Source: an uncultured Methylocystaceae bacterium
GTDB taxonomy: Bacteria > Pseudomonadota > Alphaproteobacteria > Rhizobiales > Beijerinckiaceae
DNA: 47,719 nt
Direction of reading: 5' to 3'
NCBI GenBank assembly: GCA_937870755.1
Contig: CALMZV010000085.1
Coordinates: 1 to 47,719 of the forward strand
In this document: positions 1 through 8,653 of the stretch, piece after piece
Position numbering within the stretch: position 1 is the stretch's first letter
Layout of the letters: every line of letters starts with the position of its first letter
Notes under the pieces: generated by a model
What the model was told of the DNA's origin: nothing
The model's database searches: none
What the model saw: only the letters and a program-made list of their open reading frames with translations
Position numbers and translations under genes: made by a program

Positions 1-51
1 GGCATGGGCGGCATGGGCGGCATGTCCGGCATGGGCGGCAACCGTCGCTAA
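1..51 (+). CDS. C-terminal end of a Met/Gly-rich protein (5' truncated by window)
   Basis: The first 17 codons of the window read in one frame to a TAA at 49-51 and give a tail of repeated Gly-Met-Gly units ending GGNRR. A perfect terminator hairpin follows directly, which supports a real gene end here. Met/Gly-rich tails occur in GroEL-type chaperonins and in some metal-binding proteins. GroEL tails usually end in GGM plus an acidic or aromatic residue rather than NRR, so I do not assign the gene to GroEL. Function is unknown because only the tail is visible. Confidence 0.55.
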   Translation, partial: GMGGMGGMSGMGGNRR

Positions 52-56
52 AGCGA

Positions 57-86
57 GCGGCCGGGCCGCAGGGCCCGGCCGTCTTT
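57..86 (+). terminator. Rho-independent terminator
   Basis: A perfect 10-bp GC stem (58-67 with 72-81) with tetraloop GCAG is followed by TCTTT. It closes the Met/Gly-rich gene. It ends only about 30 bases before the cytochrome start codon. Confidence 0.8.
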
Positions 87-115
87 CCGTGATTCCAGAA
101 CAGGCCGAAAACGCG

Positions 116-1027
116 ATGACGATCCCCACAGGACGTTTCCTCCATGCTCTCAACGGAGCCGCCTTACTGGTCGCGCTGGCGATCGGCGGCGTGGGGCTGG
201 CGCCGCAGGCGCGCGCGCAGGCGGGCGACGCGAAGGCGATCGCCGATATCGAGGCGGTGAAGAAACGCGCGGCTGCGGCCGCCAACGATTACGAGCGCGC
301 GCGCTACGATCCCATCCATTTCAAGCCGGCGATCGACGCGGCCAAGGACGAGGCCTGTCTCGTCTGCCACAGCGAGATCGGCAAGGCGAAACCACGCGCC
401 GCCTCTCCCGCCGGCGTGAAGGCGGACCAGACGGAAGCCTGGTATCAGACGCTCGACACCTATGCGGGCAAGCAGGAAGATTTCCACTGGCGGCACATTC
501 AGTCGCCGCTTGCCAAACAGGTGATGAACCTGAGGTGCAACTTCTGCCATCAGGGCAACGACGTGCGCGAGGAAGCGGCGAACAATTCGCACGCCTCGCT
601 CAACACGAGGACGGACTGGGCAAAGAATGCGCCCGCCTTCACGCTGCGCAAGATGGTCAATCCGAGCGAGACGTGTTTGCGCTGCCACGGCAATTTCCCG
701 GCCGAGAACATGGGCCTGTCCGGCACGTGGCCCGAAAATCGCGAAGGCCTGGAGAATGCGGAGACGCCGAACGGCTGTCTCACCTGCCATGCCGAGCAGT
801 TCCGCACAAATCGCCACCAGGTGACCTATCTCAACGCCAAGGCGATCGAGGAGCTGGCGAAGAAGGGTTCGGACGTCTGCTACGGCTGCCATGGCGGGCG
901 TCAATGGTACCGGATCGACTATCCGTATCCGCGGCACGATTGGCCGGGCATGCCGACCGACGTTCCAGACTGGGCGAAGGATCGCCCGAAACAGTCCGAC
1001 GCGCGGTTCGCGCTTCCGGCGAAATGA
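116..1027 (+). CDS. Periplasmic pentaheme c-type cytochrome
   Basis: A 303-residue exported protein with an N-terminal hydrophobic segment and an Ala-rich AxA cleavage region (ARAQA), so it is probably a soluble periplasmic protein. Five CXXCH heme-attachment motifs are visible at about residues 81, 141, 187, 221 and 255 (CLVCH, CNFCH, CLRCH, CLTCH, CYGCH). Several further His residues could act as distal ligands. A GTG at 89 could extend the frame, but it abuts the terminator, so the ATG at 116 is preferred; neither has a strong Shine-Dalgarno. It is the first gene of the cluster with the DmsA-like and DmsB-like subunits. Since no membrane quinol-oxidising subunit is encoded nearby, this cytochrome is the likely electron donor or acceptor of the molybdoenzyme (inference). 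Confidence 0.88.
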   Translation: MTIPTGRFLHALNGAALLVALAIGGVGLAPQARAQAGDAKAIADIEAVKKRAAAAANDYERARYDPIHFKPAIDAAKDEACLVCHSEIGKAKPRAASPAGVKADQTEAWYQTLDTYAGKQEDFHWRHIQSPLAKQVMNLRCNFCHQGNDVREEAANNSHASLNTRTDWAKNAPAFTLRKMVNPSETCLRCHGNFPAENMGLSGTWPENREGLENAETPNGCLTCHAEQFRTNRHQVTYLNAKAIEELAKKGSDVCYGCHGGRQWYRIDYPYPRHDWPGMPTDVPDWAKDRPKQSDARFALPAK

Positions 1028-1032
1028 ACCCC

Positions 1033-1073
1033 CGGCGCGCGCGGGCGAAAGCGACAGCTTCGCTCGCGCGCCG
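1033..1073 (+). other. Strong intercistronic hairpin
   Basis: A GC-rich imperfect inverted repeat with outer arms 1033-1041 and 1065-1073 and inner arms around GCGAAAGC/GCTTCGC lies in the 121-base gap between the cytochrome and the DmsA-like gene. No T-run follows, so it is unlikely to be an intrinsic terminator. It may stabilise the upstream mRNA or set the expression ratio between the two genes. Confidence 0.5.
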
Positions 1074-1148
1074 TCCGGATTTCGAAACCGATCTCGTTTT
1101 CTGCGAGGGGCGACCTTCACCCCGCAGCGTCATCCACCGGAGAAGATC

Positions 1149-3710
1149 ATGACCACCGCGAAACCCCACGCTCCGGGCGCGCTCATCGACACCGACCGTC
1201 GCGGCTTTCTGAAAGGCGTGGCGACGGCGGCGGCCGGCGGCGGCCTCGCGCCCGTGCTGGCGTCGAACGAGGCGGCGGCTTTCGCCTACGAGCCCTATCC
1301 GCGCGACGACCAACTGGAGACGGTGGTGACGAGCTGCGCGCACAATTGCGGCTCGCGCCATATGCTGGTCGCCCACAAGAAGGGCGACGTGATCGTGCGC
1401 CTCTCGACCGACGACGGGCGCTACCAGCGCGACGGCGCTTTCGGCAAGGACACCGAGGAGGAGCCGCAGGTGCGCGCCTGCCTGCGCGGGCGCTCCTATC
1501 GCGCACGCCTCTATTCGCCCGAACGCCTGCTTTATCCGATGAAGCGCGTAGGCAAGCGCGGCGAGGGCAAGTTCAAGCGCGTGTCGTGGGACGAGGCGCT
1601 GAGCGAAATCGCCGAACGCATGGTCTATCTCAAGACCAAATACGGCCCGCAGGCGCTGCTCGACCAGTCCTACGCCGGCGCCTCCTACGGCGTGCTGCAC
1701 AAGTCCGACCAGATCGAAGGCCTGCTCGGCCGCTTCCTCGGCATGTTCGGCTGCCGCACCTCGTCGTGGTCGGTGCCGTCGTATCAGGCGACGACCTTCT
1801 CCTCGCGCATGACCTTCGGCACGATCGAAGACGGCAACGAGGACGACGCCTACGCCCATGCCAAGCTGATCATCATGTGGGGCTGGAACCCGGCCTACAC
1901 GTTCCACGGCGGCAACACGTTCTGGTACATGCGGCTGGCCAAGCAGCGCGGCTGCAAGTTCGTGCTGGTCGATCCGCAATACACGGACTCGGCCTCCACC
2001 TACGACGCATGGTGGATTCCGATCCGTCCGAACACCGACGCGGCGATGCTCGCGGCGATGGCGCACTACATCTGGGCCAACAATCTGCACGACCAGAACT
2101 TCATCAACCGGTTCACGCAGGGCATGGACCGCGGCACGATGCCGGCGTGGGCGCAGAACCAGGAGAGCTTCAAGGACTACATCATGGGCGTTTCGGACGG
2201 CGTTCCGAAGACGCCCGAGTGGGCCGAGAAGATCTGCGGCGTGAAGGCCGACGACATCAAGAAGCTCGCGCATATGTATGCGACGACCAAGCCCGCGGCG
2301 CTGAAAGCCTCGTGGTCGCCGGGCCGCAACGCCTACGGCGAGCAGTACAACCGCATGGCCGCCGCCGTGCAGGCGATGACCGGCAATATCGGCATTCTCG
2401 GCGGCTGCGCGGAGGGCGTGGGCAAGGGCTATCACAACGAAGCCGTCGCCTATCCCTACGACCAGTACGCCAACGTGTGGTATGCGGCGATCAAGTCCGA
2501 CCGCTGGGCGCATATCGTTCTCAACTATCCGAACGTGAAGCGCGAGGAAGTGGGCCTGTGGCCGCGCAACGACCAGCTCGACGGCGTGGTGCCCAACATT
2601 CGGGGCATTTTCTGGCAGGGATCGGACTGGCTCAACCAGCTCACCAACATCAACAAGGAAATCGCCGCCATCCGCAAATGGGATTCGCAGGGCGAGAAGG
2701 AATCGCTGCTGGTGTGCATGGATTCCACCATCACGCCGACCGGCATCTGGGCCGATTTCCTCCTGCCCGTCGCCACCCATTTCGAGCGGCACGACGTGGC
2801 GCTGCCCTGGTACAAGGGGCACTATTACATTCACCGTCCGAAAGTGATCCAGCCGCTCGGCGAGTCGAAATCCGACTTCCAGATCTTCACGGAACTGGCC
2901 TACCGGCTCGGCTTCGGTCCCGCCTACAACCCGCGCGCCACGCGCGACTATTTCAACAACGACGATCCGGTGGACGAGGCCTATCTGGTCGCGTGGTGGG
3001 AGAAGGTGCAGCACCACCAGCACGCCGACATGAGCTGGGAGGAGTTCAAGAAGCGCGGCGTCTACAAATTCAAGCTGCCGCAGCCGCATGTCGCGTTCCG
3101 CGATCAGGTGGAGAAGGGCATACCGTTCCAGACGCCGTCGGGGCGCATCGAGATCTTCTCGACGGTGCTCGCGCAGACGCCGGACTTCACGCGCACGCAA
3201 TACGGCTCCTACATTCCGCCGATCCCCAAATGGATCGAGCCGTGGGAGTCGCTCAACAGCCCGAAAACGGCGCAGTTCCCGTTCCACATGGTGAGCCCGC
3301 ATCCGCGCTGGCGCACCCATTCGATCTTCAACAACATTCCGTGGCTGCGCGAGACGTTCAGCCAGGAACTGACGGTCAACGCCAGCGACGCCAGGAAGCT
3401 CGGCATCCAGACCGGCGACACGGTGGAAGTCTACAACGACCGCGGAACGTGCGTCGTGCCGGTCTATGTCACCGAGCGCGTGATGCCGGGCGTCGTCGTG
3501 CTGCACGAGGGCGCGTGGATGGACATCGACGAGAACGGCGTGGACAGGTCGGGCAATCCGGACTTCCTGACGCTCGACGAACCATCGCCCGCCGGCGCCT
3601 TCGCCTACAACACGGTGCTGTGCAACATCCGCAAGACCAATCTGGCCCACCGGCCGGGCTGGGACCAGCTGGCGAGCGCGCGCTCCAGCGTGTTCCGCCG
3701 CGACATGTGA
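1149..3710 (+). CDS. DmsA-like molybdopterin oxidoreductase, Tat-exported catalytic subunit
   Basis: An 853-residue DMSO-reductase-superfamily catalytic subunit. The N-terminus has a twin-arginine signal (DRRGFLKG, residues 16-23) followed by an Ala/Gly-rich segment, so it is exported folded to the periplasm. The FS0 motif is C63-x3-C67-x3-H71-x39-C111, with His where DmsA has its third Cys. The stretch after it (ACLRGRSYR, then YPMKRVGKRGEGKF) matches E. coli DmsA closely. Ser211 (VPSYQ) aligns by eye with the Mo-ligand serine of DmsA. The dinucleotide-binding C-terminal domain (TPSGRIEIFS, VVVLHEGAWMD) is complete. The ATG at 1149 follows a GGAGAAG site. The overall family is clear. The substrate (DMSO, TMAO, other S/N-oxide or chalcogen oxyanion) and the direction of catalysis cannot be read from sequence. 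Confidence 0.9.
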   Translation: MTTAKPHAPGALIDTDRRGFLKGVATAAAGGGLAPVLASNEAAAFAYEPYPRDDQLETVVTSCAHNCGSRHMLVAHKKGDVIVRLSTDDGRYQRDGAFGKDTEEEPQVRACLRGRSYRARLYSPERLLYPMKRVGKRGEGKFKRVSWDEALSEIAERMVYLKTKYGPQALLDQSYAGASYGVLHKSDQIEGLLGRFLGMFGCRTSSWSVPSYQATTFSSRMTFGTIEDGNEDDAYAHAKLIIMWGWNPAYTFHGGNTFWYMRLAKQRGCKFVLVDPQYTDSASTYDAWWIPIRPNTDAAMLAAMAHYIWANNLHDQNFINRFTQGMDRGTMPAWAQNQESFKDYIMGVSDGVPKTPEWAEKICGVKADDIKKLAHMYATTKPAALKASWSPGRNAYGEQYNRMAAAVQAMTGNIGILGGCAEGVGKGYHNEAVAYPYDQYANVWYAAIKSDRWAHIVLNYPNVKREEVGLWPRNDQLDGVVPNIRGIFWQGSDWLNQLTNINKEIAAIRKWDSQGEKESLLVCMDSTITPTGIWADFLLPVATHFERHDVALPWYKGHYYIHRPKVIQPLGESKSDFQIFTELAYRLGFGPAYNPRATRDYFNNDDPVDEAYLVAWWEKVQHHQHADMSWEEFKKRGVYKFKLPQPHVAFRDQVEKGIPFQTPSGRIEIFSTVLAQTPDFTRTQYGSYIPPIPKWIEPWESLNSPKTAQFPFHMVSPHPRWRTHSIFNNIPWLRETFSQELTVNASDARKLGIQTGDTVEVYNDRGTCVVPVYVTERVMPGVVVLHEGAWMDIDENGVDRSGNPDFLTLDEPSPAGAFAYNTVLCNIRKTNLAHRPGWDQLASARSSVFRRDM

Positions 3711-3742
3711 CGACTTCGCCTTAGATTCTTCAGGAGATTTCC

Positions 3743-4405
3743 ATGGCCAACCCGCAGGACAAGGCGAAGATCAAGGAAGCGGCCCTCGCGAAGAAGCGCG
3801 AGGTCTACGTTCCGGTCAAGCCCGACATGCAACTCGGCTTCGTGCACAACAACGTGGACTGCATCGGCTGCCGCGCATGCGAAATTGCGTGCAAGGACAA
3901 GAACGGCCTGCCGCCGGGCCCGCGGTTCCGCCGCGTGCAGTATATCGAGGGCGGCTCGTTCCCGGAGGTCTACGCCTACAAGGTCAACATGTCGTGCAAC
4001 CATTGCGCGGAGCCGGCCTGTCTGCCGGCGTGCCCGACCGGCGCGATCTTCAAGCGCAAGGCGGACGGCATCGTGGATATCGATTCCACCTTGTGCATCG
4101 GCTGCCGGCGCTGCGAGGCGACATGCCCGTTCGGCGCGCCGCAATACATTCCCGAGCAGAACATCGTCTCGAAATGCAACATGTGCGTGGACGAGATCGA
4201 GGCCGGGCGCAAACCCTATTGCGTGATGGCGTGCATGATGCGCGTGCTCGACATCGGCCCCATCGACAAGATCGCCGACGGCACGTATCAAACGAAGGCG
4301 GTCGGACCCAGCGACAAGGTGAGCCGTCAGGTGCGCGACATGGCGGACCCCGAACTCACCAATCCGTCGATCCGCTTCGTCGTGCACACCAAAGGCGCCG
4401 TGTAA
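3743..4405 (+). CDS. DmsB-like ferredoxin subunit with four [4Fe-4S] motifs
   Basis: A 220-residue electron-transfer subunit of the DmsB/NrfC/PsrB type. Sixteen Cys form four cluster motifs: C40/43/46/50, C85/88/93/97, C118/121/124/128 and C145/148/160/164. It has about 20 extra N-terminal charged residues compared with E. coli DmsB and no signal peptide of its own, so it probably travels to the periplasm with the Tat-exported catalytic subunit, as known for this family. AGGAG lies just before the ATG. It would pass electrons between FS0/Mo of the catalytic subunit and, in the absence of a DmsC homologue, the pentaheme cytochrome. Its stop codon overlaps the next ATG (TAATG). Confidence 0.9.
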   Translation: MANPQDKAKIKEAALAKKREVYVPVKPDMQLGFVHNNVDCIGCRACEIACKDKNGLPPGPRFRRVQYIEGGSFPEVYAYKVNMSCNHCAEPACLPACPTGAIFKRKADGIVDIDSTLCIGCRRCEATCPFGAPQYIPEQNIVSKCNMCVDEIEAGRKPYCVMACMMRVLDIGPIDKIADGTYQTKAVGPSDKVSRQVRDMADPELTNPSIRFVVHTKGAV

Positions 4406-5250
4406 TGGCTTCCCGCGATCCCGCTCCGCCCGCCGGCCGCGTTCGTCTGACCGGCGATGAGCGGGCGGCGCTTGCCGACGATCTCCAGGTGCTGATCCGG
4501 CTGCACGACCGCGAGCCGGATGCGACGCTGATCGCGCGCCTGAAGAGCGCGGACCCTGCCGCGTGGTTCAGTCTGTCGCTGGACGGGCCGGCGTTCGCGC
4601 AGGCGCGCGCGCTGTTTTCGGAGGCGCTGGGCGCGCTCTCCGATCCGCTGTCGGAACGCGATCTCGACCTGCTGGCGGCCGAATACGCCGCCATCTATCT
4701 CAACTACGACTATCAGGCCGCGCCGACGGAGTCGGTGTGGCGCGACGAGGAAAATCTCGAACGGCAGGCGGCGATGTTCATGGCCCGCGCGTGGTATGCG
4801 CGCTATGGCGTGCGCGCGGCCGACTGGCGCATGCGCTCCGACGACCATCTGGTGACCGAGCTTCAGTTTCTCGCGCTTGCGCTCGGCGCGGTCGATCGGC
4901 CTGACAGCCTCGCGGATTCGGCGCGGTTCCTGCGCGACCATCTGATCGTCTGGGTTCCAGAATTCGCCAAACGCGTCACGACCCGCTGCGAGGCGGCGTT
5001 CTATGCGGCCGCGGCGCTCGTCACGCACGCATGGCTCGAAAAGCTCGCCGCCGTGCTCGGCGCGGCGACCGGCGTCGACATGACCCCGCCGCAACTGACG
5101 CTCAAGCCGATGGCCGCGTTCTCGTCCGACACGCCCGATTGCGGCTCGCCGCGGGGCGAAAAGGTCGCCGCTTCGGATCCGGCGCCGGCGCGGAAACCCG
5201 GTCACATATTGTTCCAGAACAATGCGGACGGCCGCCAATCGCGCATTTGA
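4405..5250 (+). CDS. TorD/DmsD-family molybdoenzyme maturation chaperone
   Basis: A 281-residue, largely alpha-helical cytoplasmic protein. The central region contains AEYAAIYLNY, then PTESVWRDEE and DDHLVTELQFLALALG. This pattern (a Y/L-rich helix, an aromatic 'P.ESV' turn, and a helix starting D-H) is typical of TorD/DmsD chaperones. They bind the Tat signal of the catalytic subunit and hold it for cofactor insertion. The start overlaps the stop of the ferredoxin gene by one base, indicating translational coupling. The C-terminal ~45 residues are low-complexity and extend beyond the usual fold. Its position directly after the catalytic and ferredoxin genes fits a dedicated chaperone for the DmsA-like protein. 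Confidence 0.82.
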   Translation: MASRDPAPPAGRVRLTGDERAALADDLQVLIRLHDREPDATLIARLKSADPAAWFSLSLDGPAFAQARALFSEALGALSDPLSERDLDLLAAEYAAIYLNYDYQAAPTESVWRDEENLERQAAMFMARAWYARYGVRAADWRMRSDDHLVTELQFLALALGAVDRPDSLADSARFLRDHLIVWVPEFAKRVTTRCEAAFYAAAALVTHAWLEKLAAVLGAATGVDMTPPQLTLKPMAAFSSDTPDCGSPRGEKVAASDPAPARKPGHILFQNNADGRQSRI

Positions 5251-5300
5251 AGGCGGCGGGGCGTGTTTGCGACGAACGCCGCCCCGTTCCGGGCGAACGC

Positions 5301-7241
5301 ATGACGGATCGAGCGGCCGAGCGGCCGATGCAGGGCATCCACGAGGCTCGCGGGCTGGCGCCGCGCGGCTTGGGCGCGCGCGTTCTGGCCGCGCTCGGCC
5401 TGGTGCTTGTCGTCGCCTCGCTGGCGAGCCTTGCGCTGTTCGTGCCGCTCTACCGCCACGAGCTGAAGCTGGAGCGTGAAGCGGTTTCCACGCGCCTGGG
5501 CGCCTTCCTCCAGATCGCGCTCGAGAACGCCATGCTCAAGCGCGACATTCCGGGCCTGAGCGAGATCGTGCAGCGGCTTGGCGGGGTTGAGAACGTCATC
5601 AACGTTTCCATCCTCAACCCCGCGCTCGAGGTTCGCTTCTCGTCGGACGCCAGCAAGATCGGCGTCAAACATCCAGATCTTGCCGCGCTGTGCGATGGGT
5701 GCGCCGTCAGCGTGACCAGGGGCGGCATCGCCGCGGCCTTCCTGAAGGGCCCGGACGGGCGCGAGTTCCTGCGCAGCGTCAACGCGGTCGCCAATCGCGA
5801 CGCGTGCAAGGGCTGTCATGGCGAGGCCAGGGACCATCCCGTCAACGGGCTGTTGGTCATCGACTACGAAGCCGACAGTCTGAAATCGCGCGCGTGGGCG
5901 ACGGCGTTGCTGTTGTCGGGCGTGGGCTTTGCCGTGCTCGCCGCCACCTTGCTCGCCGCCTGGTTTGCGCTCGATCGCCTGGTGCTGCGGCCGGTGGCGC
6001 GGCTGACGGCCGCCAGCCGGCGTCTGGCGGCGGGCGATCTCGACGCGCGCGTGTCCGTAGGGCAGGGCGCGCCGCAGGACGAAATCGCCGTGCTCGCCGC
6101 GACATTCGACGACATGGCGGGACGCCTGAAGGCGACCGTCGTGCGGCTTCAGGAGCGCGAACATTTCCAGCAGGGGCTGATCGACGCGGCGCCCGACGCC
6201 ATTCGCGTGATCGCCGACGATTTCACGGTGGTCGCGGCCAACCGGGAGTTCTGCAACCAGATGGGGCTGTCGCATGGCGAGGTCGTGCACATGCCGTGCT
6301 ACGCGTCGAGCCACGCGCGAACCGAGCCGTGCATCCCGACGCTCGTGGTGTGCCCGCTGGCGAAGCTCGCGCAGTCCGACGACGTCGTGAAATGCATGCA
6401 TATTCACAAGCGCATCGACGACGGCGCGGAATTCGCGGTCGAGGTGATCGCGGCGCCGCTCGTTCTTTCGACGCCGGACGGCCCGCGTCGCTTCGTCGTG
6501 GAAGCCATTCGCGATCTATCGATGGCGCTCAACATTTCGCAGGACCAGAGACTGTCCGAAATCGGCCAACTGGCGACCGGCGTCGCCCACGAGATTCACA
6601 ACCCGCTCGCGTCCATCCGGCTCGGCCTGAGCGCGCTGCGCAAGACCATGGATGGTCCGCCGCAGATCGAGGAGACGCGCGCCTATCTCGACCTCGTGGA
6701 CACGGAGGTCGAACACTGCATCGATGTGACGGGCCGGTTGATGAAACTCAGCCAGACGTCGGGAGAGCGCGGCGCGCTGGTCGATCTGTCGCGCATCGCG
6801 CGCGACGCGGCCTCGCTTCTCAACTACGAGGCCAAGACGCGACGCGTTACGCTCGATGTGCGGATCGAGGAGGGCGCACGGATCGTCGCGCACGAAGGCG
6901 AAGTGGGAATGATCTTCGTCAACCTCATCCAGAACGCCTTTCATGCGACCGCCGCCGGCGGCGCCGTCAGCGTACGACGGGCGCCCGGTCCGCCGGGCCA
7001 GATCGTGATCGAAGTATCGGACACCGGCGTCGGCATCGAGCCCGACAATCTGAAAAAGATCTTCCATCCGTTCTGGAGCTGGCGCGCCGACGGCAGCACG
7101 GGCAGCGGACTCGGGCTGGCGATCTGCAAGGCGGTGATGACCAAATGGAGTGGAACGATCGCGGTGCGCAGCGTAGTTGACCTGGGCACGACCTTCACGC
7201 TCTCCTTTCCCGACGCCGATCGGATGGCCGACGCTTCATGA
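5301..7241 (+). CDS. Sensor histidine kinase with periplasmic c-type heme motif, HAMP and Cys-rich PAS
   Basis: A 646-residue membrane kinase. TM1 is at about 28-50, a periplasmic domain at about 51-198, TM2 at about 199-223, HAMP at about 225-280, then a PAS domain, HisKA and HATPase_c. The periplasmic domain holds CDGC at 131-134 and a heme c attachment motif CKGCH at 169-173. The PAS domain has five Cys (318, 333, 344, 351, 365), possibly a metal or redox site. The phospho-acceptor is H430 in GVAHEIHNPL; N, G1 (DTGVGIEP), F and G2 (GSGLGLAI) boxes are intact. It overlaps the response-regulator gene by four bases. The most direct reading is a redox or ligand sensor controlling the upstream oxidoreductase genes. 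The start at 5301 is preferred because the longer frame runs back into the chaperone gene. Confidence 0.87.
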   Translation: MTDRAAERPMQGIHEARGLAPRGLGARVLAALGLVLVVASLASLALFVPLYRHELKLEREAVSTRLGAFLQIALENAMLKRDIPGLSEIVQRLGGVENVINVSILNPALEVRFSSDASKIGVKHPDLAALCDGCAVSVTRGGIAAAFLKGPDGREFLRSVNAVANRDACKGCHGEARDHPVNGLLVIDYEADSLKSRAWATALLLSGVGFAVLAATLLAAWFALDRLVLRPVARLTAASRRLAAGDLDARVSVGQGAPQDEIAVLAATFDDMAGRLKATVVRLQEREHFQQGLIDAAPDAIRVIADDFTVVAANREFCNQMGLSHGEVVHMPCYASSHARTEPCIPTLVVCPLAKLAQSDDVVKCMHIHKRIDDGAEFAVEVIAAPLVLSTPDGPRRFVVEAIRDLSMALNISQDQRLSEIGQLATGVAHEIHNPLASIRLGLSALRKTMDGPPQIEETRAYLDLVDTEVEHCIDVTGRLMKLSQTSGERGALVDLSRIARDAASLLNYEAKTRRVTLDVRIEEGARIVAHEGEVGMIFVNLIQNAFHATAAGGAVSVRRAPGPPGQIVIEVSDTGVGIEPDNLKKIFHPFWSWRADGSTGSGLGLAICKAVMTKWSGTIAVRSVVDLGTTFTLSFPDADRMADAS

Positions 7242-8632
7242 CCGTTTCCGCCCCCCGCAAGGTCCGCATACTCGTCGTCGACGACGACGCCACGCTCAAC
7301 CGTCTCATCTGCGCGCAATTGAAGGGCGCCGGTTACGACGTGACGAGCGCGCAGCGCTGGAGCGAAGCCAGGGAGGCGCTCGAACGGTTCGAGCCGCAGC
7401 TTGCGCTTCTGGATGTGAAACTGCCCGACGCCGACGGGCTCGAAATCCTGCCGCAGATCTCGGAGTTCTGTCCGGTCCTCGTGTTGACGGCGTTCGGCTC
7501 GATCGGCCACGCGGTGCGCGCGATCCGGCAGGGCGCGATCGACTATCTGACCAAGCCGATCAATCCGGAGGCGCTGGAACTGGCCGTCCAGCGCGCGCTG
7601 GCGACCAGTTCGATGCAGCGCGAGTACGAATATTACAAGCGCCAGGCGCAGTCCGGCGCGGGCAAGGCGCTGCTCGGCGGTTCGCTGGCGATGGCCAAGC
7701 TTCGCAAGATGATCGGCGTGGTGGGTCCGGCCGAAACGACCGTGCTGGTGCTGGGCGAGTCCGGCGTCGGCAAGGAACTGGTGGCCGCCGCGATCCATCA
7801 GGCGAGCGCGCGCGCGGCCAAGAATTTCGTCGCCATCGATTGCGCGACGCTGCAACAGAACCTGTTCGAATCGGAGTTGTTTGGCCACGAGCGCGGCGCG
7901 TTCACCGGGGCCGACCGGCGCAAGGAAGGCCTGATCGAGGTGGGCGAGGGCGGTACGGTCTTCCTCGACGAGATCGGCGAAATGTCGCTGGCGTTGCAGG
8001 CCAAGCTGCTGCGCGTGCTGGAGACCGGCCACTACCGTCGGCTCGGCGGGACGAAGGACCTCAATTCCAACGTGCGTTTCGTGGCCGCCACCAATCGCGA
8101 TCTGGAAGCGATGTGCCGGCGCGGCGAATTTCGCGAAGATCTCTACTATCGGCTTTCGGCGTTCGTGCTGACGGTGCCGCCGCTGCGCGAACGGATCGGC
8201 GACGTGCCGCTGCTGGCCGATCATTTTCTCAACACGCGCGATTTCGCGCGCCACGCCCACAAGCGCTGGTCGCCGGCCGCGCTGGACGCGCTCATGTCCT
8301 ATTCCTGGCCGGGGAACGTGCGCGAATTGCGCAATGTGGTGGAACGCGCCGCGCTCGTCTCCGGCGCCTCGGACGAAATCCGGCCGGGGCATATCGGCGA
8401 TCTGCGGCGGACGCCGGGCGCGCGGCGCGACTTCACCCTGTCGTTCGACCATGCGCCGACGCTCGACGAGATCGCCGACCTCTATCTCGAACAATTGCTC
8501 GGCGACCGGGCGCTCAGCCGCGCGGAGATCGCGCGCACGATGGGCATCAGCGAGCGCAACCTCTATCGGAAACTGAGCGAGCGCGACAACAGAAAGGGCG
8601 CCAGGGACGCCGATACGCAGGAGGTGCGATAG
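7238..8632 (+). CDS. NtrC-family sigma54-dependent response regulator
   Basis: A 464-residue regulator. The receiver domain has acidic residues D15-D17 and phospho-acceptor D59 (LLDVKLP). The AAA+ sigma54-activation domain has Walker A GESGVGKE, an intact GAFTGA loop ([12 protein letters not shown]), Walker B FLDEIGE and the R-finger region. A Fis-type HTH lies at the C-terminus ([17 protein letters not shown]). ATGA overlap with the kinase gene makes it the cognate partner. An intact GAFTGA means it should open sigma54 promoters. I did not find a convincing -24/-12 element in the short gaps of this cluster, so its target promoter may lie left of the window. Confidence 0.92.
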   Translation: MTVSAPRKVRILVVDDDATLNRLICAQLKGAGYDVTSAQRWSEAREALERFEPQLALLDVKLPDADGLEILPQISEFCPVLVLTAFGSIGHAVRAIRQGAIDYLTKPINPEALELAVQRALATSSMQREYEYYKRQAQSGAGKALLGGSLAMAKLRKMIGVVGPAETTVLVLGESGVGKELVAAAIHQASARAAKNFVAIDCATLQQNLFESELFGHERGAFTGADRRKEGLIEVGEGGTVFLDEIGEMSLALQAKLLRVLETGHYRRLGGTKDLNSNVRFVAATNRDLEAMCRRGEFREDLYYRLSAFVLTVPPLRERIGDVPLLADHFLNTRDFARHAHKRWSPAALDALMSYSWPGNVRELRNVVERAALVSGASDEIRPGHIGDLRRTPGARRDFTLSFDHAPTLDEIADLYLEQLLGDRALSRAEIARTMGISERNLYRKLSERDNRKGARDADTQEVR

Positions 8633-8653
8633 AGCGTTGCGAGCGAACCGGCC

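Noticed and set aside
1-51. Assigning the left-edge fragment to GroEL
   Set aside because: The Met/Gly repeats fit loosely, but the GGNRR ending is not typical and no more sequence is visible.
831-3650. A 939-codon reading frame antisense to the DmsA-like gene
   Set aside because: It is a GC-rich shadow of the real gene: Arg/His/Val-rich, with no domain, and the sense strand has strong family matches. Other long antisense frames in the window were dropped for the same reason.
5252-5300. A sigma54-like promoter before the sensor kinase (GGGGCGTGTTTGCG)
   Set aside because: The GG and GC elements are not at the required 12-base offset.
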